64,000 bases of DNA, from assembly GCA_963973795.1 (NCBI GenBank), contig CAXBAF010000022.1:6686-70685 (forward strand), given 5' to 3'. Within the stretch, counting starts at the first letter, position 1. Every line of letters starts with the position of its first letter. This document shows positions 56,225 to 64,000 of this stretch, piece after piece. Under the pieces are notes generated by a model, which saw only the letters and a program-made list of their open reading frames with translations, was not told where the DNA came from and made no database searches. Both the position numbers and the translations under genes were made by a program. Source of the DNA: UBA1926 sp002337215. Its GTDB lineage: Bacteria; Planctomycetota; Phycisphaerae; Phycisphaerales; UBA1924.

Positions 56225-56953
56225 TCAGGCTCCGGGGTTGTTGCGTGTCGAGGAACTGTCGAGGGATCGGGTCACGTGGTCAGGCCAGTGACTGAAGAAT
56301 TCGGTAAGCCATCGGAGCTCGTCGCGGAATCGCTGCGGCGTCCAGCATCGCGTCGAGCGATAGAGCAGGCACCGGCCTTGCTCGATGTCGATCGAGGGTG
56401 GGTCGGAGCCGAGCAGAAACTCCATCATCCGCGGGTCGATCGTGTCGTAGGCGAAGCGGCGATCACCGCTCTTGACCAGGAACCGGCGGCTGAACTCCTC
56501 GGATTCGAAGTCGATATCGTCGAAACCGATGATGCCCGCGAGCTTGTCGAGCGCGTTCTCGGGTCGGATGAGCAGATCGGGCGTCACGAAGGGCTGGTGG
56601 GCGATCAGGTAACTGAGCGTGTACGTGCGCGTGCTCCGGTTCTTTCCCGAGCCCGACGTCACGCGGTAGCGGAAGTCGCCCATCTTGACCGCGAAGCGTC
56701 GGCCTTCGATCTCGATCTCGCCCCGCATGGTGTTGAACGCGACCCGACCGTGCCCCTTTCGAAATATAGAGAAGTGCCGGTATTCGTCGTCGTGACGCGA
56801 ATCTCTGGATGGGTCGAAGGAGAAGCCGAGGCTGGTGGCGAGACCGGCGAGGGCCTCCCGACGCTTCTTTGCCTGTGCGAAACCGACGACGATCATGAGG
56901 ATCGCGCCCATGAACACAAGCACAAAGACCATGACGAGGATGCCCACTGGCAT
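56225..56953 (-). CDS. Membrane protein encoded with LemA, unknown family
   Basis: 242 residues from the ATG at 56953 (an in-frame ATG at 56986 is possible). One N-terminal helix (about 3-25) is followed by a soluble domain with 'RREALAGLATSLGFSFDPSRD', 'HFSIFRKGHGRVAFNTMRGE' and 'RRFAYDTIDPRMMEFLL'. This resembles the DUF3137/'galanin-like' domain seen next to LemA genes, though I am not certain. It ends three bases before lemA, so they are co-translated. Divergent from the BNR-repeat gene. Confidence 0.72.
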   Translation of the reverse strand: MPVGILVMVFVLVFMGAILMIVVGFAQAKKRREALAGLATSLGFSFDPSRDSRHDDEYRHFSIFRKGHGRVAFNTMRGEIEIEGRRFAVKMGDFRYRVTSGSGKNRSTRTYTLSYLIAHQPFVTPDLLIRPENALDKLAGIIGFDDIDFESEEFSRRFLVKSGDRRFAYDTIDPRMMEFLLGSDPPSIDIEQGRCLLYRSTRCWTPQRFRDELRWLTEFFSHWPDHVTRSLDSSSTRNNPGA

Positions 56954-57052
56954 GTCATCGAGTCTAACGAATCCCTCGCCCGGCATCGGCGGGCCCGGTA
57001 CGCTTCACCGACGCGAACGCTCCGCCTCTCGTCTTCCGAAGAAGGACTCAGC

Positions 57053-60000
57053 ATGATCCCTGCACGCATCGTCTCGCTTGCTCTCATGGCTCTGCTCACG
57101 GCTCTGCACTCCGCGCTGGTCGTTGCCCCCGCGGGTGCCGCCGACGAGCCCGACTGGCTCGGCTCGCTCGAGTGGCGCGCGATCGGGCCCGCCCGGGGCG
57201 GGCGCGTGCAGACCGTCACAGGCGTCGTCGGCGACCGCGACACCTACTACATGGGCGCGACCGGGGGCGGGGTCTGGAAGACCACCGACGGCGGGGAACG
57301 GTGGAGCAACATCAGCGACGGCTTCTTCGAGACAGGGAGCGTCGGGTCGATCGCGGTCGCGCCGTCGGATCCGAATGTCATCTACGTCGGGATGGGCGAG
57401 GCGGATGTCCGCGGAAACTTCAGTCACGGCGACGGGGTCTACCGCTCGCGCAACGCGGGCAAGACCTGGGAGCACGTGGGGCTCGAAGACACTCGGCAGA
57501 TCGGGAAGGTGCTTGTCCACCCGGCCGACCCCGACACCGTGTACGTCGCGGCGCTGGGTCACGTGTTCGGGCCCAACGCCGAGCGGGGCGTGTTCCGCTC
57601 GACCAACGGCGGGGAGACCTGGGACAAGATCAAGTATGTCAACGACCGCACCGGCGCGGTGCACATCGAGATGGATCCCAACAACCCGCGCGTGCTGTTC
57701 GCGAGCTTCTGGCGGGTGAGCCGCTCGCCTTGGTCGCTAGAGTCGGGCGGCGAGGGGAGCGGGCTGTACCGATCTACGGACGGCGGCGAGACCTGGGCGA
57801 TGCTCACGGGTGAGGACGGCGAGGCCGAGGGGCTCCCGGACGGCACGCTGGGCAAGATCCGCGTCTCGGTGTCGGCGGCGCAGCGCGACCTGGTCTACGC
57901 GATCGTCGAGGCGGACAAGGGCGGCGTGTTCCGCTCGACCGACGGGGGCGATACCTGGCGCACGGTCAACAGCGACCGCTCGCTGCGCCAGCGTGCGTGG
58001 TATTACACGCAGATCACGGCGGATCCGGTGGAGCCCGACACGGTCTACGTGATGAACGTCGGGTTTCATAAGTCGATCGACGGCGGGAAGTCATTCAGCC
58101 GGATCCGCGTGCCGCACTCGGACAACCACGATCTGTGGATCGACCCGTTCGACAACGAGCGGATAATCAACTCGAACGATGGCGGCGCAAACGTGAGCTA
58201 CGACGGGGGGCGCTCGTGGTCGGAGCAGTCGAACCAGCCCACCGCGCAGTTCTACCACGTGACGGTGGACAACGCGTACCCCTACCGCGTGTACGGCGCG
58301 CAGCAGGACAACTCGACCGCGTCGGTCTCGAGCCGGGCGCGGCAGTTCGGCAACTGGGAGCGTGACCTGTTCAGCGTGGGCGGCTGCGAGTGCGGCTATA
58401 TCGCCGTGCACCCCGAGAACCCCGACATCGTGTACGCGGGGTGTTACGGCGGGTATCTGTCTATTTACGATCACGACATCGGGGAGAGCCGGAACATCTC
58501 GGTCTGGCCCGAAAACCCGATGGGTGCCGGCGCGGAAGAGCTGCAGCACCGCTTCCAGTGGACCTTCCCCATCGTGATCTCGCCCCACGACCCCGAGACG
58601 GTGTACGTGGGGGGCGAGCGGGTCTTCCGCTCGACCGACCGCGGGGCGAGCTGGGACGCGATCAGCGAGGACCTGTCCACCAACGACAAGAGCAAGCAGC
58701 AGTCGTCGGGCGGGCCCATCACCAAGGACAACACCTCCGTCGAGTACTACTGCACGGTGTTCACGATCGCCGAGTCCCCCGTCGAGGCGGGCGTGATCTG
58801 GGCGGGCACAGATGATGGGTTGATCCATGTCTCGAGCGACAACGGCGCGACGTGGCAGAACGTCACACCCGAGGGCATGGGCGACTGGCCCATGATCAGT
58901 CTGATCGAGGCGTCGCCGCACGACGCGGATGTCGCGTACGCCGCGGTGAACCGCTACAAGATGGATGACTTCGCGCCGTATATCTATCGCACGCGGGACC
59001 GTGGCAAGACGTGGGAACTCGTTGTCGGTGGCATCGACGACGGTGCGTTCGTGCGCGCCGTGCGGGAAGACCCCGAGGTCGAGGGCCTGCTCTACGCCGG
59101 CACCGAGACCGGCGTCTGGTTCTCGCGCGACGCGGGCGATTCGTGGGATTCGCTCCAGCTCGAGCTGCCGCGCGTGCCGGTGACGGATCTCGCGATCAAG
59201 GACGACGACCTGGTGATCAGCACCCAGGGGCGATCGTTCTGGATCCTGGACGATCTCGCGGTGATCCGCCAGACGCAGAAGAACATCAAAGCGGGCGAGA
59301 TCGCGCTGCTCACGCCCCAGGCTTCCTATCGGGAGGGCTGGGACTCGAGCCGGGTGCATTTCTACCTGCCCGAGGGGCTGGGCGAGACGCTCGAGCACGC
59401 GCCGGTGATGCGGTTCATCGATGGCGACGGCGAGGTCGTGCGCGCGTTCGCGGTCGAGGTGGACGGGCTGAAGGCGAAGTCCAAGAAGGGTATCGGGACG
59501 ATCAAGGCCGAGCCGGGGATGAACCGGTTCAACTGGAACTACCGGGGCGAGCGGCCGACGCGTGTGCCCGGCGCGGTCGGTTGGCCCGGCCCGCCCTCCG
59601 GGCCGAGGGCGGTTCCCGGGACGTACACCGTCGAGCTCGAGGCGGGCGAGGTCGTGCGCACGGCACAGTTCGAGATCCTGCCCGATCCGCGGCACGACAC
59701 GACGCCCGACGAGTTCGCCGATCAGCACGAGTTGCTGACCGAGATCCTCGATGCCATTGACGAAGCGCACGAGGCGGTCAACGACGTGCGCACGGTGCGT
59801 GGTCAGATCGCCGACGCGATGAAGCGTGCGAGGGCGGCGGGGCTCGAGGATGATCTCAAGGACGACGCGAAGTCGCTCCGCGAGACGCTTACCGAGATCG
59901 AGGAAACGATCCTGCAGACCAAGAGCAAGTCGTCACAGGACCCGCTGAACTTCCCGGTGCGTCTCAACGACAAGCTCGCCTCGCTCGCGTACACCGTGGA

Positions 60001-60244
60001 CGGCGATCACCCGCCGACGGCACAATCCCGCGAGGTCTTCGCGTACCTCAACGGGCAGCTTGCCGAGCAGCTCGATCGGCTCGGGGTGGTGATGGACGAG
60101 GAGATCCCCGCATTCAATGCCAAGGTGCTCGATCTGCGGGTGCCGGCGATCGTGCTTGAGAACGAGGACGGCGACGAGGATGACGAGGCGGAGGGCGACG
60201 AGGAAGACGGGCTCGAGGCGGGGCCCTGGGGCGGGGAGGGCTGA
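57053..60244 (+). CDS. Secreted sortilin/BNR-repeat beta-propeller protein
   Basis: A 1063-residue exported protein. The start at 57053 follows GAAGGA; the frame is open far upstream, but only as a shadow of lemA and its partner. Signal peptide 1-29. Asp-box (BNR) repeats of the form SxDxGxTW recur throughout (for example STNGGETW, STDGGDTW, SSDNGATW, SRDAGDSW), as in VPS10/sortilin-type ten-blade propellers. The C-terminal third is helical and ends in an acidic tail. Proteins of this type are common in planctomycetes and Bacteroidetes; some are linked to glycan breakdown, but no catalytic residues can be assigned. Confidence 0.88.
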   Translation: MIPARIVSLALMALLTALHSALVVAPAGAADEPDWLGSLEWRAIGPARGGRVQTVTGVVGDRDTYYMGATGGGVWKTTDGGERWSNISDGFFETGSVGSIAVAPSDPNVIYVGMGEADVRGNFSHGDGVYRSRNAGKTWEHVGLEDTRQIGKVLVHPADPDTVYVAALGHVFGPNAERGVFRSTNGGETWDKIKYVNDRTGAVHIEMDPNNPRVLFASFWRVSRSPWSLESGGEGSGLYRSTDGGETWAMLTGEDGEAEGLPDGTLGKIRVSVSAAQRDLVYAIVEADKGGVFRSTDGGDTWRTVNSDRSLRQRAWYYTQITADPVEPDTVYVMNVGFHKSIDGGKSFSRIRVPHSDNHDLWIDPFDNERIINSNDGGANVSYDGGRSWSEQSNQPTAQFYHVTVDNAYPYRVYGAQQDNSTASVSSRARQFGNWERDLFSVGGCECGYIAVHPENPDIVYAGCYGGYLSIYDHDIGESRNISVWPENPMGAGAEELQHRFQWTFPIVISPHDPETVYVGGERVFRSTDRGASWDAISEDLSTNDKSKQQSSGGPITKDNTSVEYYCTVFTIAESPVEAGVIWAGTDDGLIHVSSDNGATWQNVTPEGMGDWPMISLIEASPHDADVAYAAVNRYKMDDFAPYIYRTRDRGKTWELVVGGIDDGAFVRAVREDPEVEGLLYAGTETGVWFSRDAGDSWDSLQLELPRVPVTDLAIKDDDLVISTQGRSFWILDDLAVIRQTQKNIKAGEIALLTPQASYREGWDSSRVHFYLPEGLGETLEHAPVMRFIDGDGEVVRAFAVEVDGLKAKSKKGIGTIKAEPGMNRFNWNYRGERPTRVPGAVGWPGPPSGPRAVPGTYTVELEAGEVVRTAQFEILPDPRHDTTPDEFADQHELLTEILDAIDEAHEAVNDVRTVRGQIADAMKRARAAGLEDDLKDDAKSLRETLTEIEETILQTKSKSSQDPLNFPVRLNDKLASLAYTVDGDHPPTAQSREVFAYLNGQLAEQLDRLGVVMDEEIPAFNAKVLDLRVPAIVLENEDGDEDDEAEGDEEDGLEAGPWGGEG

Positions 60245-60312
60245 ACCTCTTTGGTGAGGGGGGATGGGTGGGGAATCCCGTCGCGGGGCGTCGGGGCCCC
60301 TAAACTCTGGGC

Positions 60313-61266
60313 ATGGCAGCATCTCCGACGGTTTTTCAGGCCGTGAATTCCCCGACCATCAACCGCGTCTCCGCCGATGCGCGAGCCGCGTCGTTTACGA
60401 CGCGGTCGATCAAGACCACCGCCAAGGACGCGGGGCTCCGCCTCGCCCTCTCGATGGTCGATCTGACCACGCTGGAAGGCAAGGACAGCCCTGAGAAGGT
60501 GCGGTCGCTGTGTGCCAAGGCCCGCCGGCCCATGCCCGACGACGAGCGGGTGCTGGGTGAACGGCTGCCGAGCGTGGCGGCGGTGTGCGTCTATCCATCG
60601 ATGGTGCCGGTCGCGGCCGAGGCGCTCGGGGGCAGCGGCATCAACGTCGCCTCGGTGGCGACGGGGTTCCCGAGCGGGCAGTACCCGCTGGATGTTCGCC
60701 TGCGCGACACCGCAAAGGCGATCGCGGATGGTGCGGACGAGATCGACATGGTCATCAACCGGGGGGCGTTCCTCTCCGGCAAGTACGGCATTGTCGCCGA
60801 GGAAATCGCCGAGGTGACCGCGGTGTGCGCACAAGGCGGGCCGGGCGGGCGCGAGGTGCATCTGAAGGTCATCCTCGAGACGGGCGAGCTCGAGACGTAC
60901 GACAACGTGCGCCGGGCGAGCGACCTCGCGATCGCGCAGATCCGCGACGGCGACTTCATCAAGACGAGCACCGGCAAGGTGAGCCCCGCCGCGACGATGG
61001 GCGTGACGCTCGTGATGCTCGAGGCGATCCGCGACGCCTGGCTGAGAGATGGAAAGCGGATCGGGATGAAGCCCGCGGGCGGCATCCGGACCGCGAAGCA
61101 GAGCCTGCACTATCTGGCGATGGTCAAAGAGACGCTGGGCGACGCGTGGCTGTCGCCGGACTGGTTCCGGTTTGGGGCGAGCAGTTTGGCAGACGACATC
61201 CTGCGACAGATCGTGCGACGGAAGACGGGGCGGTACACGGCGGGGTATGACTTCGGGGTGGCGTAA
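60313..61266 (+). CDS. deoC: Deoxyribose-phosphate aldolase
   Basis: Cleaves 2-deoxyribose 5-phosphate to glyceraldehyde 3-phosphate and acetaldehyde. 317 residues, longer than the E. coli enzyme and typical of the group that pairs with aldehyde dehydrogenases. 'GADEIDMVINRGAF' carries the conserved Asp; the Schiff-base Lys is in 'VHLKVILETGEL', and the second catalytic Lys in 'GDFIKTSTGKVSP'. There is no Shine-Dalgarno; TAAACT lies six bases before the ATG. First gene of deoC-ALDH-ALDH. Confidence 0.94.
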   Translation: MAASPTVFQAVNSPTINRVSADARAASFTTRSIKTTAKDAGLRLALSMVDLTTLEGKDSPEKVRSLCAKARRPMPDDERVLGERLPSVAAVCVYPSMVPVAAEALGGSGINVASVATGFPSGQYPLDVRLRDTAKAIADGADEIDMVINRGAFLSGKYGIVAEEIAEVTAVCAQGGPGGREVHLKVILETGELETYDNVRRASDLAIAQIRDGDFIKTSTGKVSPAATMGVTLVMLEAIRDAWLRDGKRIGMKPAGGIRTAKQSLHYLAMVKETLGDAWLSPDWFRFGASSLADDILRQIVRRKTGRYTAGYDFGVA

Positions 61267-61283
61267 TCGGTGACGAGGACTTT

Positions 61284-61364
61284 GTGTGCCACGGCCGTTC
61301 CGGCCGTGCTGGAACGGCGGACACGGCAGATTGATCCGGCACGGCCGACACGGCCGTGGCACAC
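61284..61364. repeat. 81-base compound inverted repeat (possible dispersed repeat)
   Basis: Outer arms of 15 bases, GTGTGCCACGGCCGT (61284-61298) and its complement (61350-61364), are perfect. Inner repeats of GGCCGTG and GAACGGC nest inside. Dispersed repeats with ACGGCCGTG cores are common in planctomycete genomes, and this looks like one inserted between deoC and the dehydrogenase gene. It would also fold into a strong mRNA hairpin. Confidence 0.7.
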
Positions 61365-61396
61365 GGGTGCGACGAGTAGAGCAACGGAAGGCAGCG

Positions 61397-62923
61397 ATGA
61401 CGACTTTTCAAGAACAGGACGCCGCGGCCGTGACGAAGACCTCCGCCGCCGGCCCGGGCCGATCGCCCGCGCTCGAGTTCGCGAGCGCTTGGGACTACGC
61501 CCCCGCACCCGAGACGACGAAGGTCGAGATTGCGGACTCCCACGGCCACTACATCGGTGGAACGTTCGTGGGCGCGGCCAAAGGCGGCACGCTCGACACG
61601 CTCAACCCGGCGAATGAGCAGAAACTCTCGACGTTTGCACGCGGGACAGTGGCTGACATCGACGCCGCGGTGAACGCGGCGCGTGAAGCGCAGCCGAAGT
61701 GGGCGGCGCTGCCAGCGAAGGAGAGGGGCAAGTACCTGTTCCGAATTGCGCGGAGGTTGCAGGAGCGCGCACGCGAGTTCGCGATCCTGGAGACGATGGA
61801 CAACGGGAAGCCGATCAAGGAGAGCCGGGATGTGGACATCCCCCTCGTCGCGGCCCACTTTTTCTACCACGCCGGGTGGTGCGACAAGCTGAAGTACGCG
61901 TTCGGCGGCGCGGAGCCGACGCCGGTCGGCGTCTGCGGGCAGATCATCCCGTGGAACTTCCCCCTGCTGATGGCGGCGTGGAAGCTTGCGCCGGCGCTCG
62001 CGTGCGGGAATACGTGCGTGCTCAAGCCCGCGGAGACGACGCCGCTGACGGCGTTGCGGCTCGGGGAAATCTTCGATGAGATCGGGCTGCCGCCGGGCGT
62101 TGTGAACATCGTCACAGGAGATGGCGAGGCAGGGTCGGCGCTCGTCGAGCACGCTGGGGTCGACAAGGTCGCGTTCACGGGGTCGACCGAGGTCGGCAAG
62201 AAGATCGCGAGGGCCGTCGCGGGGACGGGCAAAAAATTGACGCTCGAACTGGGCGGCAAGAGCCCAAACATCATCTTCGACGACGCGTCGATCGATCAGG
62301 CGGTCGAGGGCATCGTCAGCGGGATCTACTTCAACCAGGGGCACGTGTGCTGCGCCGGCAGCCGGCTGTTCGTGCAGGAGGGTGTCGCCGACGAGGTCAT
62401 CGCCAAGCTCAAGATCCGTTTGCAGTCGCTGCGCGTGGGCGATCCGCTCGACAAGAACACGGATGTCGGGGCGATCAACAGCAGGCCGCAGTTGGAGACG
62501 ATCGCCAAGTACTTCGACATCGCCCGCGACGAGGGGTTGGACGTCTTCGAGTCCTCGTGCGAGTTGCCCAGCATCGGGTACTGGTGCAAACCGAGCTTCT
62601 TCACCGGGGTGCAGGCGAGCCATACCGTGGCTCGGGAGGAGATCTTCGGGCCTGTGCTTGCGGTGCTAACCTTCCGCACCCCGGAGGAGGCGATCACGCG
62701 GGCGAACAACTCGCCGTACGGGTTGGCCGCGGGCGTGTGGACCGACAAGGGCAGCAAGATCTTCGAGATCGCGGGGCAGCTCAAGGCCGGCATCGTCTGG
62801 CTGAACACCTACAACCGCTTTGATCCCGCCTCGCCCTTCGGCGGGTACAAGGAATCGGGCTTCGGGCGCGAGGGCGGGATGCAGGGGCTGCGGGGCTATG
62901 TGAAGCTCGGGGGTGACCGATGA
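61397..62923 (+). CDS. Aldehyde dehydrogenase (NAD-dependent), full length
   Basis: 508 residues. Oxidises an aldehyde, probably acetaldehyde from the DeoC reaction, to the acid. The start at 61397 follows GGAAGGCAG. Conserved residues: 'PWNFPLLMAAWKLAPALACGN', 'FTGSTEVGKKIA', catalytic Glu in 'LTLELGGKSPN', catalytic Cys318 in 'NQGHVCCAGSR' and 'EEIFGPVLAVLTF'. The 130-base gap from deoC contains the compound repeat. The stop overlaps the next gene's start by four bases. Confidence 0.93.
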   Translation: MTTFQEQDAAAVTKTSAAGPGRSPALEFASAWDYAPAPETTKVEIADSHGHYIGGTFVGAAKGGTLDTLNPANEQKLSTFARGTVADIDAAVNAAREAQPKWAALPAKERGKYLFRIARRLQERAREFAILETMDNGKPIKESRDVDIPLVAAHFFYHAGWCDKLKYAFGGAEPTPVGVCGQIIPWNFPLLMAAWKLAPALACGNTCVLKPAETTPLTALRLGEIFDEIGLPPGVVNIVTGDGEAGSALVEHAGVDKVAFTGSTEVGKKIARAVAGTGKKLTLELGGKSPNIIFDDASIDQAVEGIVSGIYFNQGHVCCAGSRLFVQEGVADEVIAKLKIRLQSLRVGDPLDKNTDVGAINSRPQLETIAKYFDIARDEGLDVFESSCELPSIGYWCKPSFFTGVQASHTVAREEIFGPVLAVLTFRTPEEAITRANNSPYGLAAGVWTDKGSKIFEIAGQLKAGIVWLNTYNRFDPASPFGGYKESGFGREGGMQGLRGYVKLGGDR

Positions 62924-63804
62924 GCGAGCGACTGAGCGTGCTGAAAACCTACAAGCTCTTCATCGGCGGCAAGTTCCCCCGCACCGAGAGCGGGCGGTCG
63001 ATCAAGGTCGCCGATGCGTCGGGCTCCGTTGTCGCCCACACTTGCCGGTCGAGCCGGAAGGATCTGCGGAACGCCGTCGAGGCCGCCGAGAAGGCGCAGC
63101 CGGGCTGGGCGTCGGCGAACGCCTATCTGCGCGGCCAGATCCTCTACCGCATGGCGGAGATGCTCGAGGGCAAGCGCGACGAACTCGCGGCCGCGATCTC
63201 GATCACCGGGAAGGTCGGCAAGGACGCCGCGCTCGCCGAGATGGACGCTTCGGTCGATCGCCTCGTCGCGTTCGCGGGCTGGGCGGACAAGTACCCCCAG
63301 ATCCTCGGCTGCCATAATCCAGTCACGGGGCCGTATTACAACTTCAGCGTCCCCGAGCCGACGGGGGTGGTGGGGGTGGTCTGCCCCGACGAGCCGAGCC
63401 TGCTGGGGCTCGTCAGCCTCGTCGCCCCGGTGATCTGCTCGGGGAACGCGGTCGTCCTGCTCGCGAGCGAGACGAACCCGATCCCGGCGTGCGTGCTTGC
63501 CGAGGTGCTGGCAACCTGCGACCTGCCGGGGGGCGTGGTCAACATCCTCACCGGCCTGCGGGACGAACTCGTCGAGCACTTCGCGACCCACCGGGCGATC
63601 GCCGGCGTCTTCGCGGCGGGCGTCTCCGATGAACACCGGACGGCCCTCGAGGCGGGGGCGGCGGAGAACATGAAGCGGGTCCAAGTGCTCGATCTCGGGC
63701 CGGACCTGGCGGCCGGGTTCGCGGACGACTCTGCCATGGAGAGCCCGTGGGTCATCGAACCGTTCGTGGAGACCAAGACGATCTGGCACCCGGTTTCGTC
63801 GTGA
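62920..63804 (+). CDS. Half-length aldehyde dehydrogenase-like protein
   Basis: A 294-residue protein homologous to the NAD-binding half of aldehyde dehydrogenases ('KLFIGGKFPRTESG', 'EPTGVVGVVCPDEPSLLGLVSLVAPVICSGN' in blocks, 'GGVVNILTG'). It lacks the region with the catalytic Cys and the C-terminal half. It ends neatly with 'IEPFVETKTIWHPVSS' rather than by frameshift; I see no remnant of the missing half before the tRNA. Pairing with a full-length partner coupled by four bases suggests a subunit or regulatory role. Alternatively it is a stable truncation. Confidence 0.8.
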   Translation: MSERLSVLKTYKLFIGGKFPRTESGRSIKVADASGSVVAHTCRSSRKDLRNAVEAAEKAQPGWASANAYLRGQILYRMAEMLEGKRDELAAAISITGKVGKDAALAEMDASVDRLVAFAGWADKYPQILGCHNPVTGPYYNFSVPEPTGVVGVVCPDEPSLLGLVSLVAPVICSGNAVVLLASETNPIPACVLAEVLATCDLPGGVVNILTGLRDELVEHFATHRAIAGVFAAGVSDEHRTALEAGAAENMKRVQVLDLGPDLAAGFADDSAMESPWVIEPFVETKTIWHPVSS

Positions 63805-63911
63805 TGCCGGGCGAGATCCGGTGGGTCGGGTGCATTCGCCGATTAACGGGTTTGGATGGTGCCCGAGTCCGGGCTGTGTTGTCGTCCTGCATGGCAAAAC
63901 GACCCCGTCGA

Positions 63912-63940
63912 TTGACCCGTTCGGCCGTGCTGTCTAGGCT
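63912..63940 (+). promoter_or_regulatory. Candidate promoter of the initiator tRNA
   Basis: TTGACC (63912-63917) and TAGGCT (63935-63940) with a 17-base spacer, 11 bases before the tRNA. Confidence 0.5.
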
Positions 63941-63951
63941 TCTCTCCTGAT

Positions 63952-64000
<49 letters not shown>

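Noticed and set aside
55844..57052. Upstream 403-codon extension of the BNR-repeat gene
   Set aside because: It runs antisense through lemA and its partner gene, and a good start with signal peptide exists at 57053.
62920..63804. Short aldehyde dehydrogenase as a frameshifted pseudogene
   Set aside because: I looked for the missing catalytic half in the 150 bases before the tRNA and found none; the frame ends cleanly and is tightly coupled to its neighbour.

Overview
This window is GC-rich chromosomal DNA from a planctomycete, most likely of the Phycisphaerae/Phycisphaerales. The evidence is the mix of lineage-typical families: three proteins ending in the Cys...GCP 'GC-type dockerin' module, a PTPG/Arg-rich PEP-CTERM-like tail, an H-X9-DG type pseudopilin, a DUF1501/DUF1800 pair, a Minf_1886 (planctomycete/verrucomicrobial) protein, and alternative complex III. 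LPS genes (gmhB, heptosyltransferase, kdsB), an OmpA-like lipoprotein and a DUF481 barrel indicate a Gram-negative envelope. I see no rRNA, CRISPR array, insertion sequence, prophage or obvious defence island.

Layout. 0-7.2 kb: a secreted beta-propeller protein, a pentahaem cytochrome, a DUF481 outer-membrane protein, and the heptose genes gmhB-waaF. 7.5 kb: tRNA-Ala. 7.8-10.9 kb: a solute-binding protein translationally coupled to a sensor histidine kinase. 11.2-13.8 kb: an arsenic operon (arsR-acr3-arsM). 13.8-16.8 kb: DUF1501 and DUF1800 on the minus strand. 17.1-35.4 kb is the core of the window: haem A synthase on the minus strand, diverging from a long plus-strand run of actABCDEF, a small membrane protein, SCO, caa3-type oxidase subunits II-I-III-IV and a membrane protein of unknown function. 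A Fur-box-like palindrome lies between the two arms.

35.5-39.4 kb (minus strand): two paralogous secreted proteins with different C-terminal sorting modules, a pseudopilin, a small Cys-containing protein and an OmpA-family lipoprotein. 39.5-45.6 kb: an amidohydrolase and the System II cytochrome c maturation pair ResB/CcsA. 45.6-50.9 kb: BLUF photoreceptor, 3-methyladenine glycosylase, Minf_1886 protein, AI-2E family permease, an HExxH protein, fmt and def. 51.2-55.6 kb: TPR protein, kdsB, pyrG. 55.6-60.2 kb: LemA with a partner membrane protein, and a large BNR/sortilin-like secreted protein. 60.3-63.8 kb: deoC with one full and one half-length aldehyde dehydrogenase. The window ends inside an initiator tRNA-Met.

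How the genes work together. Quinol electrons would pass through alternative complex III to a caa3-type A2 haem-copper oxidase. Haem A synthase, SCO (CuA assembly) and ResB/CcsA (cytochrome c maturation) are encoded close by. DeoC plus the aldehyde dehydrogenases would take deoxyribose-5-phosphate to acetaldehyde and then acetate. ArsR/Acr3/ArsM senses, exports and methylates arsenite.

I did not find a clear-cut undescribed multi-gene system. The best candidates for new biology are the Fur-like control of haem A synthase and alternative complex III, the sorting-module swap between paralogs, the transporter-less binding protein/kinase pair, and the recurrent His-rich tails in the respiratory cluster. 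All family calls are from reading motifs; no database search was run.
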